NCBI GenBank assembly: GCA_022606135.1
Contig: JABYQN010000006.1
Span: 2,294,001 to 2,358,000, forward strand
DNA: 64,000 nucleotides
From: Fomes fomentarius
Lineage: Eukaryota > Basidiomycota > Agaricomycetes > Polyporales > Polyporaceae
Direction of reading: 5' to 3'
A model generated the notes under the pieces. The model was not told the origin of the DNA. It did not search any database and saw nothing but the letters and a program-made list of their open reading frames with translations. The translations under genes and the position numbers were made by a program. Below are positions 47,226 to 60,609 of the stretch, in pieces; position 1 is the first letter of the stretch; every line of letters begins with the position of its first letter.

Positions 47226-48050
47226 AGGCTGCGTCGCTCCGAGTCTACGAGACTTCTAGTACCTGGGTGAGTTTCATCCGATCCACACAAGCCATTGAGG
47301 ACCATGCGCACCTTCAAAGCCAAATTGTCCTTCCATTGTGTTATGGTAGACGAGAGCCATCGCATGATAATACCAACTGAACGGCGACGTTGCTGGGTGT
47401 GTGGCGGATGGTCCTAAAGATATACTCCAGGATCATGCTCCCAGGATGCTCCCAGTGTCCCACGAGTCAGGGTCGAAGTCGTGCACAGCATCGACCTTCT
47501 TGTCGGCAAATGAGCCAGTGACAAATCAGGGAGCACAATCCCGCCTACCTGGAGTCGCGGTCATACAGTTCAACCTGTGCGCTGAACGTCCACGTCCAGT
47601 TTACGGTATTTGACATCGTACAGGACAATAGCATGATACGCTCATGGATTATCACCTCCCCTGTTTTTGGACTGGCCTCTCTCGGATTGAACGTCTCACA
47701 GTCTTACTCTTGTCAACAAGCATGTTGATACGTACCAAACGTCGAAACGTGGGATCATTGAACAGCCCCGGGACCGAGCGAACGTGGACCTAGGGCATAT
47801 AGTTCTCTCTTTACACGCCACAGCCGCGAGACACGTGTCAGGCTTCGTCCCACAGAAGCACGAACGCATGGGCATATTGAACGAAGGATGTCCATGGCTA
47901 TTGCAAGAATGAAGTTATATCGCTAGCAAGTGAAGAGATCTACGTCTAATATGGTGGCTGCACGGGAGGATTCTGTCAGCACATGTGACCAAGCCAGTCT
48001 GATCTCTCCGGAACAACTGACCTAGTTCTAAGACCACGGATCGACAAATC
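47226..48050. other. Intergenic, no gene seen
   Basis: The stretch lies between the start of the F-box-like gene and the end of the PLP enzyme gene. It likely holds an unplaced first exon and the promoter of the F-box gene. No repeat or RNA gene was recognised. Confidence 0.4.
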
Positions 48051-49786
<1,736 letters not shown>

Positions 49787-50108
49787 CTGGACTTGTGGTG
49801 GTGAGATGTGGAGGAGGTGCCAACGAGTCAGACTCGTGTTCCCAGCGGCCCTTTTTCCGACGGCTTCTCTCCGAGTTGTGCATTACTCTTCTTCCAGACT
49901 CATCTTGCGTGCAGTCGGCGTGCGCCGTGCGGTATTCCCAGCACGTGCATGTGACGCCACGCGTAGTGTGAAGTGCCCGCCAAAGAACGCGATTCGGCCG
50001 GGTTGACAACGACTTGCGCATTTCATCTCTTCACCGACCACCACCAACTCCCTCGCTCTTCCTCTCTGTCCTCGCTGTGGTCGCTCTGTCCTTACTCGTA
50101 CGCCCGCC
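49787..50108. promoter_or_regulatory. Divergent promoter region, PLP enzyme / expansin-like gene
   Basis: This 322 bp stretch sits between two outward-pointing genes. The last 60 nt before the expansin ATG are strongly pyrimidine-rich (CCTCGCTCTTCCTCTCTGTC), a usual feature of highly expressed fungal genes. The frames on - (49776-50021, 49883-50233) have no domain. Confidence 0.5.
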
Positions 50109-51175
50109 ATGACTCGTCTCTTCCGTTTCAAGGCTGCAGCTCTTCTCGTCCTATCTCTGGCGGGCTGTCTGTCTCGTGTCTCAGCAAGGGAGATCGACGT
50201 TGCGCGCATGGCTCTCGAACGGCGATACACCACTCCCCACTCCCTGGGCGACCACTACGTCTTTGACCCTCGGGATGGCTGGGAAACCGTCAACACTACT
50301 AATCTCCTCTACAAGTACGCTGCTCGTGATAGCTTAGACTCTGGGCTCGAGGGGCAACACTTTCACTCTCACGGCGCTGGAGGCAACGCACACAACAGCA
50401 ACACTACTCTAGTAGCCAGGGCTAGGAAGACGTCTCATGCGAAGCCAAAGAAGATGTCCGTGAAGGACGAGTCGGACTCCAAAAAGAGCTCAAGCAAGTC
50501 GGCAACAGGTTTCCTCAACGGTATTGGAAAGATCGGCAAGATCATGGATAGCCTGAAAGGGATCGGAAAGCCCGAGCCAGTCACCATAACTTGGTATGTA
50601 TCTATTCTGCCCTTCTTGGCGATGTAGAACCGAACTTATATCTCTGCAGGTACACTGGCCACGACCTCCTGAACCCAAGCTGTTGGTCGAATCCAGGCTG
50701 GGCACCCACTGTAACTATTATCCACCCAAGCAGTCCTGTCTGGAATCCTGTGTAACGCCTATACTCTATAGGACCAGTCCTTCGCCGCCGCACTCACACT
50801 CGAAGGGTGGACATCCAAGCCCAAATGTTTCAAATTCCTCGAACGTGAGACCCATCATATCATAGACCGATCATGCACTCCACTCACTTACGTATGTTAC
50901 AATGTAGTATGCAACACCCCCAAGAAGTGTGTCTTTGCGCGTGTCGTCGACTCCTGTGCGGGTTGCGCCAAAGGTTCCAAGCATGTGGACCTAACCAAGG
51001 CTGCGTTCGGGGGCCTCGCCGATCTTCCCGTAGGCGAACTCACTGTCCACATGCGGGAGGCGACGGATCCTCTCGAAGGATGGTGGGTATCACGCTCGCG
51101 GTTGTCCACTCATACACTGACATGATGACCAGGTTGGAGGAGCTGTGGGGTCCAAAGATGGACATTAACAAGTGA
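50109..51175 (+). CDS. Secreted expansin-like protein (double-psi β-barrel)
   Basis: The ATG at 50109 opens a signal peptide, RFKAAALLVLSLAGCLSRVSA. A dibasic site (ALERRY) and a Ser/Lys-rich linker follow (KKMSVKDESDSKKSSSKS). The C-terminal domain is a barwin/expansin-type double-psi β-barrel. It reads VTITWYTGHDLLNPSCW, then DQSFAAALTLEGWTSKPKCF, CVFARVVDSCAGCAKGSKHV and DLTKAAFGGLADLPVG. The metal/active-site style VVDSCAGC and HVDLTKAAF blocks are characteristic. The end is LEELWGPKMDINK and TGA at 51173-51175. Introns lie after 50590, near 50755, 50850 and 51085. No CBM63-like second domain follows, so it is a single-domain loosenin/expansin-like protein acting outside the cell, possibly on chitin or cellulose. 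The binding substrate is not evident. Confidence 0.85.
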
Positions 51176-51363
51176 AGCCCTGCGGGACGGGGAGCTTATA
51201 CTACTACTCACTACTCCTGCCGTCAGACAGCAGATAATGTGTCTACTGTAATGTATCGAGAGCGACTTGTACCCTCAGCGAGAACGAAACCGAGCAGTAT
51301 TCTATACCACACTACAGTAAATTTTTGTAACGCCTGACAATGACGATGATTCTGACAAGCACG

Positions 51364-54300
51364 CTATGTCTTGACGTTAACGCGCTTGCGCTTCTTTCCG
51401 CCCTCTGCGATTTTCTCGCGCACTTTCTCCTCGGTGAGATCTTCCTCCTGCTCGAAGAACTCTGCGGTGCGGCGCGCGTCGTTCTGTCGCTGAATGAAAC
51501 GCAGCGCAGCGAGGTTGTAGCCGATCGTCTCCTTCTGGCGGCGTAGGCCCTCGCGCAGATTGCGCCGAAGAGGGATGAGTGCAGTCCGCATTACGCGGTT
51601 CGCGACGATCTGGTGGTGGTGCGTCTTGAGCAGGAAAAAGATGATCCGGGACGTCAGCGTGATATTCCATTCCTATGCCAGTCGTATGAGCAACCACATT
51701 CAGTGTTCTTCATGTACGGAGCCACGGCGGGCACACACCTTCTGCGCCCAGACGTTGAGATAGCGCATCAAGCTCACCACCTTCTGGAACGGCAGCACCA
51801 GCAACGCATCGTATAGCGCCGTCCCCGGAACCTTCTCCACCACATGCAACACATACGCCTCCGGCTCCATATCGTACGCCGCCAGGACAGCATTCCGCGG
51901 CGGTGGCGCAACAGTCGCCGCGAGCCCGCCCTTTCTTCGCGCCTCCTCGTACTCGCGGAAGATCTCGAGCTCGTTGTCCGCGAGCTCCAGCCCCTCCATG
52001 ATCCGCTCCCCCGCCATAAGCGTCTCCGTCGTCTGCTTCGACACGGCAGTCGTCTCCGCCCCATTCGCTACAGCTGTGTCTGGGTCGGCACCGGGTGCGC
52101 CGCTCCCGATGGGCGCGTCCGAGCGATTGAGCGCGTCAGCGATGCCGGTCTCGTAGAGCGCCTCAAGCTCACGCTCGCGCTCTTCCTCGAGGAAGAGCGG
52201 CTCGTCGAGCTTCTCCCAGACACGGATCGACTTGTCGTGCGAGCCGGTGACGACGAACTTGCCGTGGTGGCTCACAGCGAGCGCCCAGATCTCGCCGTGG
52301 TGTCCTTCGAGCTTCTGTATGTTCTCGAACTACATAGCCTGTGAGTGCAGCGGGCGGGGAAGGACGGAAGAAGTATGCATACCTTGTCTCCGTCCCAGTA
52401 TTTGAGAAGCTTGTCCTTGCTGACTGTCCAAAAGTAGTGCGACGGCTTCGTGTCGCCATCGCGGGTGTCGTTGCGCTCGAACGCGACCTGCATCACGCTC
52501 TCGTCGTGTGCAAAGAGCGACTTGTGGCAGTCGCCGAAGTCGAGGCCCCAGATCTTCACGTTCTTGTCGGCAGAGCACGTCACGATGAGCTTCGAGTCGC
52601 CTGAGATGTCCATCGAGAGCACTGGGAGCTTGTGCCCGTACAACGAGAGGAAGAACTTGAGCGTGTCCTGATAGAAGACCTTTACCGTCGAGTCGAGCAG
52701 AGCGACTGCGAGCAGCTTCCCGTTCGGGCTGTACCGGACGGAGAGAACGTCGTCGGCCATTTTGAGCGTGCGGATGTGCACGAGGGTCAGGAGGGCGGCG
52801 CTGCGCGGCTGTGTTGTAACTAAGTATCCGCATGGAGTGATATGGAGAGGTGTCGTACATTATCACTGTTGACCGGCTTCCGTTCGAACTCCCAAAATTT
52901 CACGTCCTTGTCTGCACTTCCACTAACGAGGCCGCCCTCGTCGGGACGGACATGGATGGACCATACAGTGCCTGAATGCGCCTGGACGGTGTCGACGAGC
53001 GACGACGACGCGATGTCATATATGAGAATCTCGCCGGTTTTTGTTCCTACCGCGACTTGTCGATCACCAGGAAGAAAGGTACTACATATCGCGTAGCCAC
53101 AATCCATCGTCCGTACACATGCTGTCGTCTTCATGTTCCAGATCTTCAGCGAGCCTGTTCTGATACAATGAGTGAGACGTCCAAGGTAGAATGCGGACGA
53201 CGCACCATTGGATGCTGATGCGAGGAGAGCATCATCTGAGCTAAGACAGAGCGTACGCACGTCGGTTCTGTGTCCAGGCAAGTCCACAGAGTACAGACGA
53301 GACGCCTCGGGAGGCGTGTCCTTCGACTTGGTCGGTGGTGGGATGTTGTAAACCTCCAGTGCGTTGTTTGACAGGGCGACAAATAGGTGCACATTTCCCT
53401 TGCTATTGTCTTCCTCGCCAAAATCGAAAGACCGGACTTTACCACTAGCGCGGACGATAAGGTACGGTTGGAAGAGATCCGCGAGCTCAACATCCTTCTC
53501 CTCGGGCTCGACGTCCATCTGCGCCTCTGCTTCCTCACCCTTCCTGCCCTTGCCCTTCTTTTCAAGCTCCTTCTCCTTGGCACGCTTCCGCCTTCGAGCC
53601 TGCTTCTTCTTGAGCTCTTCCTCTGTGCGTATCCGGAAGACCTCTACAGATTTATCGTGTGATTGGACGGCAAGATATGGCTTCGTCGGATGGAAAGAAA
53701 TTTGGGCAACACGGTGGGAGGACGCAAGAGGAAGCGTTGTCACCGGGTGAATGAATTTTGTCACCTACGGAGGAGTTCGTGCACAATTCTGGTATGAGAA
53801 ATTAGGATGCACGCACCTCTCCGGATTCCGTCTCCCCAAGACCTTGGGCAAGCGCCCCATGGTCAATCTTCCAGGCTTTCATCTCGCCCTCCCCGCTTCC
53901 TGTAAAGACTAGCTCCTGTTCAAAGTTGATATCCATGGTCCAAACCTCAGAGCGATGCGCGACGAGCGTCTGAACACAGTGCTGCGTTGAAAGATGCCAG
54001 AGCTTGAGGAATGTGTCCTTAGAAGCAGTCAAGAGGAACCCGGGGGCGATACCAGTGGATGTTGAAGGTGCAGATTCGGCCACTGGACGGATGAACCGTA
54101 TAGCAGTTATTTGGTCTCGGTGTCCTCGCAGACTGGACGGATTGTTGGTGCAAGATACAGTTGTGAAGTCAATGACTTACCGGTAGAGTCCAGCTTCACC
54201 GACAATATCCCAAAGAATGAGGTCCGTGTCTTGCGAACCCGACGCGAGTCTTGTGCCTGTTTCATCGAATGCAAGTGCAGTGACAGCCTTCTTGTGTCCG

Positions 54301-54699
54301 TTGAATGTCGCGATGACCGACGTAGAGGAGGCACTCCACAGTCGAATGGAACCGTCGGCATATCCAACAGCAAAGGTATCCTTCTGCGGCGAGCGCAGAA
54401 TGCATGTGACTTCTGCTCGATGCCCGGTCTCATGCCACATTGCGAGCTATGATGCACATTGCATAAGCACGACTAGAGAATGTTCAAAGCGACGCGACGG
54501 ACCGTTTGACCTTTCTTCATGTTCCATACCAGTACATCTTCTAGTGCAGGAACGTAAGCCAATTTGCCGTCGTAGTGCGAGTTGGACGACGAGCTACACA
54601 CAAGCCCAAACGCCTGCAACACGCATTAGATTGCGATGTGTATATGTCAAACGCAACGCGCACCTCTGTGGGGCCATGGCGCAGGTAGCTCTGCACCAT
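51364..54699 (-). CDS. UTP12: U3 snoRNP / SSU processome protein UTP12 (DIP2, WDR3-type)
   Basis: UTP12 is a tandem WD40 protein of the UTP-B complex in small-subunit ribosome assembly. The start at 54697-54699 is [12 protein letters not shown], then after an intron [22 protein letters not shown] repeats follow: [78 protein letters not shown]. Then come [20 protein letters not shown], a Lys/Glu-rich stretch ([20 protein letters not shown]), [53 protein letters not shown] and [20 protein letters not shown]. The C-terminal Utp12 domain is [20 protein letters not shown], then [40 protein letters not shown]. It ends [10 protein letters not shown] (nuclear-like basic tail) with TAG at 51364-51366. 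Confidence 0.95.
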
Positions 54700-55033
54700 C
54701 GCGATATTATTTTGTGCGGAGGATGGTAGAGGTGGAAGACGAAACGCGGGAGCCAATGAGAAGCGTCAGAGGGAATAATTTCAAGGTTCCCACGGCTGCT
54801 ACTGATTTCATGCTTCTCCTAATTCGACCTGTGCGGACTACTGGTGCGAGGCTCTGGTCTTGCATCCTATTAGGTACGTGGCCGATGCATATGCCGCAGG
54901 TGTTCTTCCATGCCGCGCGATTGTCAGCAGACTGAAGCTCGCGGCCCCAGGCTCACGTACAGAATACAACACCTGCCTAATTCATACCCTCCATAAACCT
55001 CTCCGTCCTCGCCGTCCTGCTTTCTTCCCCACC
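54700..55033. promoter_or_regulatory. 334 bp divergent promoter, UTP12 / aspartyl aminopeptidase
   Basis: Both genes start here and point outwards. The last 35 nt before the DNPEP ATG are pyrimidine-rich (CTCTCCGTCCTCGCCGTCCT). No gene was recognised within it. Confidence 0.5.
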
Positions 55034-56829
55034 ATGACCATCATGACTCAAGCTGGCCCCGAGGCTGCTCACAAACTCCTTGACTTCGTCAACGCATCCC
55101 CTACTCCCTTCCATGCCGTCCGCGCCGCCTCCGCCCGCCTCGAATACGCTGGCTTCCAGAAGGTACAACGATGCTGAGGTAGAGTTTGAACGGTGATCCG
55201 AATTGCTCATACTCGCCACAGGTCAGGGAGCAGGATGATTGGGAGAAGAGCTTGAAGCCTGGTGGCAAGTACTACTTCACTCGGTTAGTCCCCATTCCTC
55301 CGTGTGTCGTGTGCCACCTGCTAATTTCAGGGATTGGCGGTATAGTAATCAAAGCGCTGTCCTTGCGTTCACAATCCCTCAAGGATGGAAGCCTGGCGCC
55401 GGTGTTTCTATTGTCGCAACTCATATCGATAGTCCAAATCTCCGCGTCAGCTCCCCCCTCCGTGGTGTAAATGGTGCATATACTCATGTCGTGGGATAGA
55501 TAAGGCCCGTCTCTAAGCGTTCCAAGTCTGGCTATCTCCAAGTAGGCGTTGAGACCTACGGCGGCGGCATATGGCACTCCTGGTTCGACCGCGACCTGTC
55601 CTTGGCCGGCAGAGTCGTGCTTGCGGACAAGAACGGGAATTTCCAGTCAAACCTCATCAGGATTGAGAAGCCAATCCTTCGTGTACCTACTCTTGCTATC
55701 CATCGTAAGCTATCCTCTCCCTCTTGGCACGCTGTGATGCGAACATGGGCTCGTCAGTCGATAGGAATTCCGCAAGCGACTTCCAATTCAATCCAGAAAC
55801 GGAATTTGTACCCATCCTTGGTCTCGTGGAGAAGCAACTGAACTCGACCGACAGCGGGAGCAAGGAAAAGCCCAAAGCCACAAGCATTCAGGACAACCAC
55901 CACCCCGCACTCTTGTCGCTTTTGGCCGACGAACTGTCGGTCGCACCAGAGTCCATCCATGACTTCGAACTGTTAGCAGCCCTATCTATCTCATCCAACA
56001 TACGCAATGATGACAAACTACCTTTAGGCACCTATATGATGTGCAACCATCTGTCCTGGGTGGGTTGAACAACGAATTTATCTTCAGTCCTCGTATGGAC
56101 AACCAGTTCTCATCGTGAGTATTACCCCGTTCCCTTCTCTGGCGCAGCTAATCGGCAGCAGGTTCGCTGCGGTCGAGGCAATCTCGACATTCGCATCCTC
56201 GTCGTCCTTCAACGTGTTGGAGGGCAACGTGAACGCCATCGCCCTGTTCAACCACGAAGAAATCGGCTCGGTCTCCACTTCCGGCGCCGAGTCATCTCTA
56301 ATTCCCTTCCTCCTGCAGCGTCTATCTCCCGGTCCTGCAGCGTATGCACAGTCCGTTGCGCGCTCATTCCTGGTCAGCGCGGATATGGGACATGCTATAC
56401 ACCCGAACTACACCAGCAAACATGAGGATAACCACGCTCCTCAGATCAACGGTGGCGTGATCATCAAGACCAACGCAAAGCAACGCTACGCTAGCGATGC
56501 GATTGGCAGCTTTGTCGTGAAACACCTCGTAGAGAAGAAAAGCGGAAGCGTGCAGGAATACGAGGTCCGCAACGATATGTACGTGGTATCCTCTTAGTCG
56601 ACTGTGTATCCCGTGCTGAATGGCCGACCGTCGTAGGGCTTGCGGCTCGACCGTTGGGCCCATGTTGTCCAAGCTCGGTGTTCGAACCGTGGATGTCGGC
56701 TGGGCGATGCTCTCGATGCACTCGATCCGCGAGACGGCTGGTTCACACGACGTTCAGCACGCAATCGACCTATTCACCTCGTTCTTTGAGGGCTTCTCTG
56801 AGCTTGATAAGGCGCTCACCGTTGAGTGA
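55034..56829 (+). CDS. DNPEP: Aspartyl aminopeptidase (peptidase M18)
   Basis: A cytosolic zinc aminopeptidase removing N-terminal Asp/Glu. The start at 55034 reads [20 protein letters not shown], then [20 protein letters not shown]. Exons join to [19 protein letters not shown] and [20 protein letters not shown], then [13 protein letters not shown] with the H-D pair of the metal site. [40 protein letters not shown] and [12 protein letters not shown] follow, then [28 protein letters not shown] carries the catalytic/zinc glutamates. [33 protein letters not shown] and [20 protein letters not shown] (then [14 protein letters not shown]) complete the metal-binding part. The stop is TGA at 56827-56829. 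Introns are short and mostly about 50-60 nt. Family length (about 480 residues) is kept. No truncation is seen. Confidence 0.95.
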
Positions 56830-57642
56830 GTGGCTACGACGAACACGCGAAATTTTCTCCGCATGTAGTGAACAACAAGTAACCAACTGTACAATATCTA
56901 CCTGCATCAACCGATGTTGTATGATCTGATCAGGTCGATTGATTTGCTCCAGTGCAGAAAGCATACAGCGTGGATCAGGTGAAGAAACCTGGAACAGAAT
57001 CTCCCCATCCACGGTATGCTATGTGTTCTATGTTCATCGTTGACCAAGTTGAAGCGAACATGCTGACTTTGTATCGGATCTGTCCGAGGGGCTTGGACTT
57101 GAGAGTGGCATTCACGCTTGGCCGCGCCGCTCATCTTCCAATCTTCCAAAATTCCCCGCACCATGTAGCCGATCAGAAAGCCACAGTTCTCAGGCGTGTG
57201 CCCAGAGAACGCAAGCCTGTCGTCACCGCCCAAGACCGTTGACTTGTTGTCCTTGGACTATTCGACCGTAAGTATAGCGCCTAGCTATCAAGGCAGCATC
57301 ATCCAATCTAGGTAAGCGGTCACAGGTGGCTTGATCTTCTACGAGTCGGTACATCTGAAAGATCTAAAAGACTGACACCGTGAATAGCCTTCACGTGGCA
57401 GAATGCATCTTTGAGTGGTGCTCTTGGGACGAGAGTATAGGTCGGCCGACTGGTCCGCGACACTGCGGCCCAGTGCATACGGGGAAATGTACAGTCTCTC
57501 GACCAAGGACCGTCCTGTTACATACACCGTGATGCCAAGTGGAATGTACTCTCCTCCTAAACCCTCGCGCCTCTGGCTCTAAGTATATTAATCCAGCTTG
57601 TCGAGACTGACCTGAGGCTGACGCTCTGACGTACCGACTCTC
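56830..57642. other. 0.8 kb between DNPEP and GNAT copy A
   Basis: The stretch holds the DNPEP 3' end and the promoter of GNAT copy A. Frames on - (56770-57012, 56907-57233) have no domain and were not accepted. No repeat or RNA signal was noted. Confidence 0.4.
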
Positions 57643-58716
57643 ATGGAACCCGTCTCGACGGCCCTTGCAACTCCAGTCCAGGAGTCAACGCCACTCCTAG
57701 CCAAGACGTCCTCAAAGGTCGCACCCCAGGTTGTCCCTATGGGATACGGTACGACTTGCTGACTCTTAGTTCGGAGTATGAGCTGATACACCTCGATGAC
57801 GCAGGTGATATCTGGAGGGCGATGGAGACGGCTCAAAAGGCGTTCCTCAAAGATCCCCTTGCGACCTACTTCGATGCACGTCGCCGGTGCGGTTCGCATT
57901 ATGTGCTGGAGACACGATCAAATCCCGTTTCTAGGCAGCAGATAAGGGCCCATTTCGTCTTGCGCGCCAACGCTTCGCACTCGCCGTTTCTTGGCTGGCC
58001 GGCATCAGGCAGCAGTCTGTCCTCACTATCGACGGAGGTGTAGCTTTTCTCAAATAGTACGACTTTATTCCGCCATTTCGAGCCTACCGCTCAGCATCAT
58101 CTGTCGGGGCGTTTTTTTTAGCTCCACACCTGAGAAAGAAGACCCGTGGTATGTCGGCTTAGTCTCGATAATTGCCATGTTGTTCAGCTCTGCAGAGACG
58201 CGAAGGGTGAGCATGCCGCCCCCTTGCTTCGTCCTGGACGGCTTGTTGACGGGAGACATCGCCCCATACCTGTAGAGAAGACGAGACTACGGAACGCTAC
58301 TTCGAGCTGTGGCGCAAGAGACCTTTGGCGACAAATTGCGTGAATCTTACAAAATCATTGGCCTTGGGACCGACCCCGAAGTCCAAGGGCGTGGGTACGG
58401 GTCCGCTCTTATGAAGCATGTATTAGAGCAGGTCAGTCTTTCGATACCTCTCACTATGTCTCTCTTGCCGACACTTCTCTGCTTGCAGAGTGACACCGAG
58501 GGCCGCGATTGCTGTCTTGTCACAACCGACGCGCACCGGTTCTATGAGTCTCTGGGATTCTCAATTGTGCGCACTGCTGCTGTTGGAGCAGATGTCCCTA
58601 CTTGGCATGGAGAGCCTATCACGTTACGCATCGTACGTTCCACGCCGTGTCAGCTCTCGATATGATGGTGAACGTCTTCACAGATGCATAGGCCCGCAAA
58701 AACGCCAGGCTTGTGA
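57643..58716 (+). CDS. GNAT-family acetyltransferase, copy A (with a GC-AG intron)
   Basis: The start at 57643 reads MEPVSTALATPVQESTPLLA and ends exon 1 at GYG (donor GTACGA). Exon 2 is DIWRAMETAQKAFLKDPLAT, then YFD. The following donor position, equivalent to GTGCGT in copy B, is GCACGT, so the intron (about 57875-57933) is a GC-AG intron or is disabled. After it the frame continues AADKGPFRLARQRFALAVSW, then LAGIRQQSVLTIDGGVAFLK and STPEKEDPWYVGLVSIIAML. The acetyl-CoA binding core is RESYKIIGLGTDPEVQGRGY, GSALMKHVLEQ, with the QGRGYGS motif. It ends SDTEGRDCCLVTTDAHRFYE, SLGFSIV, GEPITLRI and MHRPAKTPGL with TGA at 58714-58716. The acceptor substrate is unknown. It is the tandem partner of the gene at 59302. 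Confidence 0.72.
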
Positions 58717-59301
58717 TCGCTCAGCCCATGGAGCTCCGGGAGGACGAGTCGTTGTTATCGATAGAGGTGCTAGGTAGGATACTCCGTGATCCGTCCAAAG
58801 TCATCCGAGTCGATATAGCCTAGATGCGAACACGGGACTGTAGTACTTGTAGTCATGGACAAGGGCACCCGGTGTTTCATCCCGCCGCATGATGGTGCAC
58901 TACTTGGACAGAGTACCGGAACGAGGTGACCACAGCGGTCTTGTCAGAGCTCTTGCAGGGCAGGCAGGGGATCAGGATGTGCAATGCTCATACAATGTGA
59001 GCGATAAGTTCCAGTCAACATCATGCTATTGCATCGACATTCAGAAACATCCACTTCGGACTGCGAGTCGGAAAGCTGTGCTATGCTCACTTTGGCAACA
59101 TATAATGATGTGTATCATTATCACGACACGGTGATATTCGCCGTCGTCCGAGTCCGCGGCCCGTGGCCCAGGTCAGTGGCGTTGGATAGGGGGCACCGTG
59201 GTTGTAGTAGGAGTTGGTACTCTCTTCAGTACTTCAGTACAGCTTCTTGCTCATCCTACAGCTCCAGCACAGAATCGTGCCCATTGATCATTCCCATACT
59301 G
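58717..59301. other. Spacer between the two GNAT copies
   Basis: This is the 585 bp between the paralogues, probably holding the 3' end of copy A and the promoter of copy B. No gene is recognised. A pair of related pentamer runs (AGTACTTCAGTACAGC) near 59228 is a local repeat. Confidence 0.4.
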
Positions 59302-60393
59302 ATGAACTCAGCCTTGATGGCACCAGCAGCTCCAGATGCTTTAGTCAGTGAAACTACCCCGCTGCTTCCCGAGCATCTAGTGGTGAAGGGTGTGGCGAAG
59401 GCAGAGGCCATGAGATATGGTATAACATCACTTCTAGTGGATGCACCCTGGACTCTGATCTCAGAATATATGTTACAGGTGAAATCTGGCTTTCCACATC
59501 GAACGCACAGAAGACTTTCCCCAACGACTCCTTAGCAAAGTACTTCGACGTGCGTCCTCCTCGTAAAAGGCACGAATGAATCCTTATGATACTAATATCT
59601 AATATGCACTAGACCCCAGATACCTTCCGATACCGTATTCTTCGAAACAGGGTCACTCTCGCGACTTCGTTCTTCTCGGCCATCCGGCAACAGCGCATGC
59701 TCACCGTCGACGGCGGTGCAGCTTTCCTGAAATAGTGATCATATGTGCTTATCTTCCTGCTTCCTTGGCTAAGCGTATATCATCTGTCCCAGTTCCACGC
59801 CCGAGAAGAACAAGGAGCCATGGTATGTCACTCTTTCCCGGAAGGTTGCTACATGGTTCACGTCTGCGGAGTCTATGAAGGTCAGCGAGCAGCTTTGCAT
59901 AGTCATATAACTTGAACTGACTACTTCAATTGCTGGCCACCATTATTCAGAGAAAGGAAGAATACGGCAAGCTTGTTGGTGCTCTCAGCAAGGAAGTATT
60001 TGGCGACAAGATACATGAGATGTACGAAATCATAGGGTTGGGGACTCATCCAGACTTCCAGGGTTTGGGATATGGTTCCGCCCTTATGAGGCATGTTCTC
60101 GAAAAGGTCATTGCGGTGGGATCATGCACCTCCCTTCATCTCTTGTTGACTGTTCCGATGCAGAGCGATGCTGAAGGCCGCGATGTCTGGCTTGTTACGA
60201 CGGACGCGTGGCGTTTCTACGGATACCTGGGTTTCACGATCGCGCATTCTGGCGTCGTGGGCATGAACAATCCCGCCTGGGATGGTAAACCTGTCACGAT
60301 ACGTATTGTAAGTCGCCTCAGTCCTGCAAATTGTCAGAAGATCTGTCGCTGAGACGCTGCCAGATGCATCGACGGGCGAAGAGGCAGAGCTGA
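59302..60393 (+). CDS. GNAT-family acetyltransferase, copy B
   Basis: The start at 59302 reads MNSALMAPAAPDALVSETTP and ends exon 1 at RYG. A 59 nt intron with donor GTATAA leads to EIWLSTSNAQKTFPNDSLAK, then YFD with donor GTGCGT. Then come TPDTFRYRILRNRVTLATSF, FSAIRQQRMLTVDGGAAFLK and STPEKNKEPWYVTLSRKVAT. The acetyl-CoA loop is IIGLGTHPDFQGLGYGSALM. SDAEGRDVWLVTTDAWRFYG, YLGFTIA and GKPVTIRI follow, ending MHRRAKRQS with TGA at 60391-60393. Exon-by-exon the gene matches copy A at 57643-58716, with all introns in the same places. The QGLGYGS loop keeps the glycine pattern needed for pyrophosphate binding. The substrate cannot be inferred. Confidence 0.82.
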
Positions 60394-60609
60394 GGAACAC
60401 CCTGCGATTTCTATCAGGTCCGATATGGGACGTGACATCTCTATCGTAGACTAAGGGCTACTTCACAGGACCGTACTTATCTGTCCGTCAATAACACAGC
60501 TACGCGTGTCATGGGTGTAAGATGGTGGCTGCGCACCATGGCTTAGAGCTACAATATACGCACATACTATACAACCAACATGGGAGTGACCGAGAATGTC
60601 CCCAAAACG
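60394..60609. other. Convergent 3' intergenic region GNAT copy B / IMP4
   Basis: The 216 bp lie between the ends of two converging genes and should hold their poly(A) signals. No gene or repeat was recognised. Confidence 0.5.
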
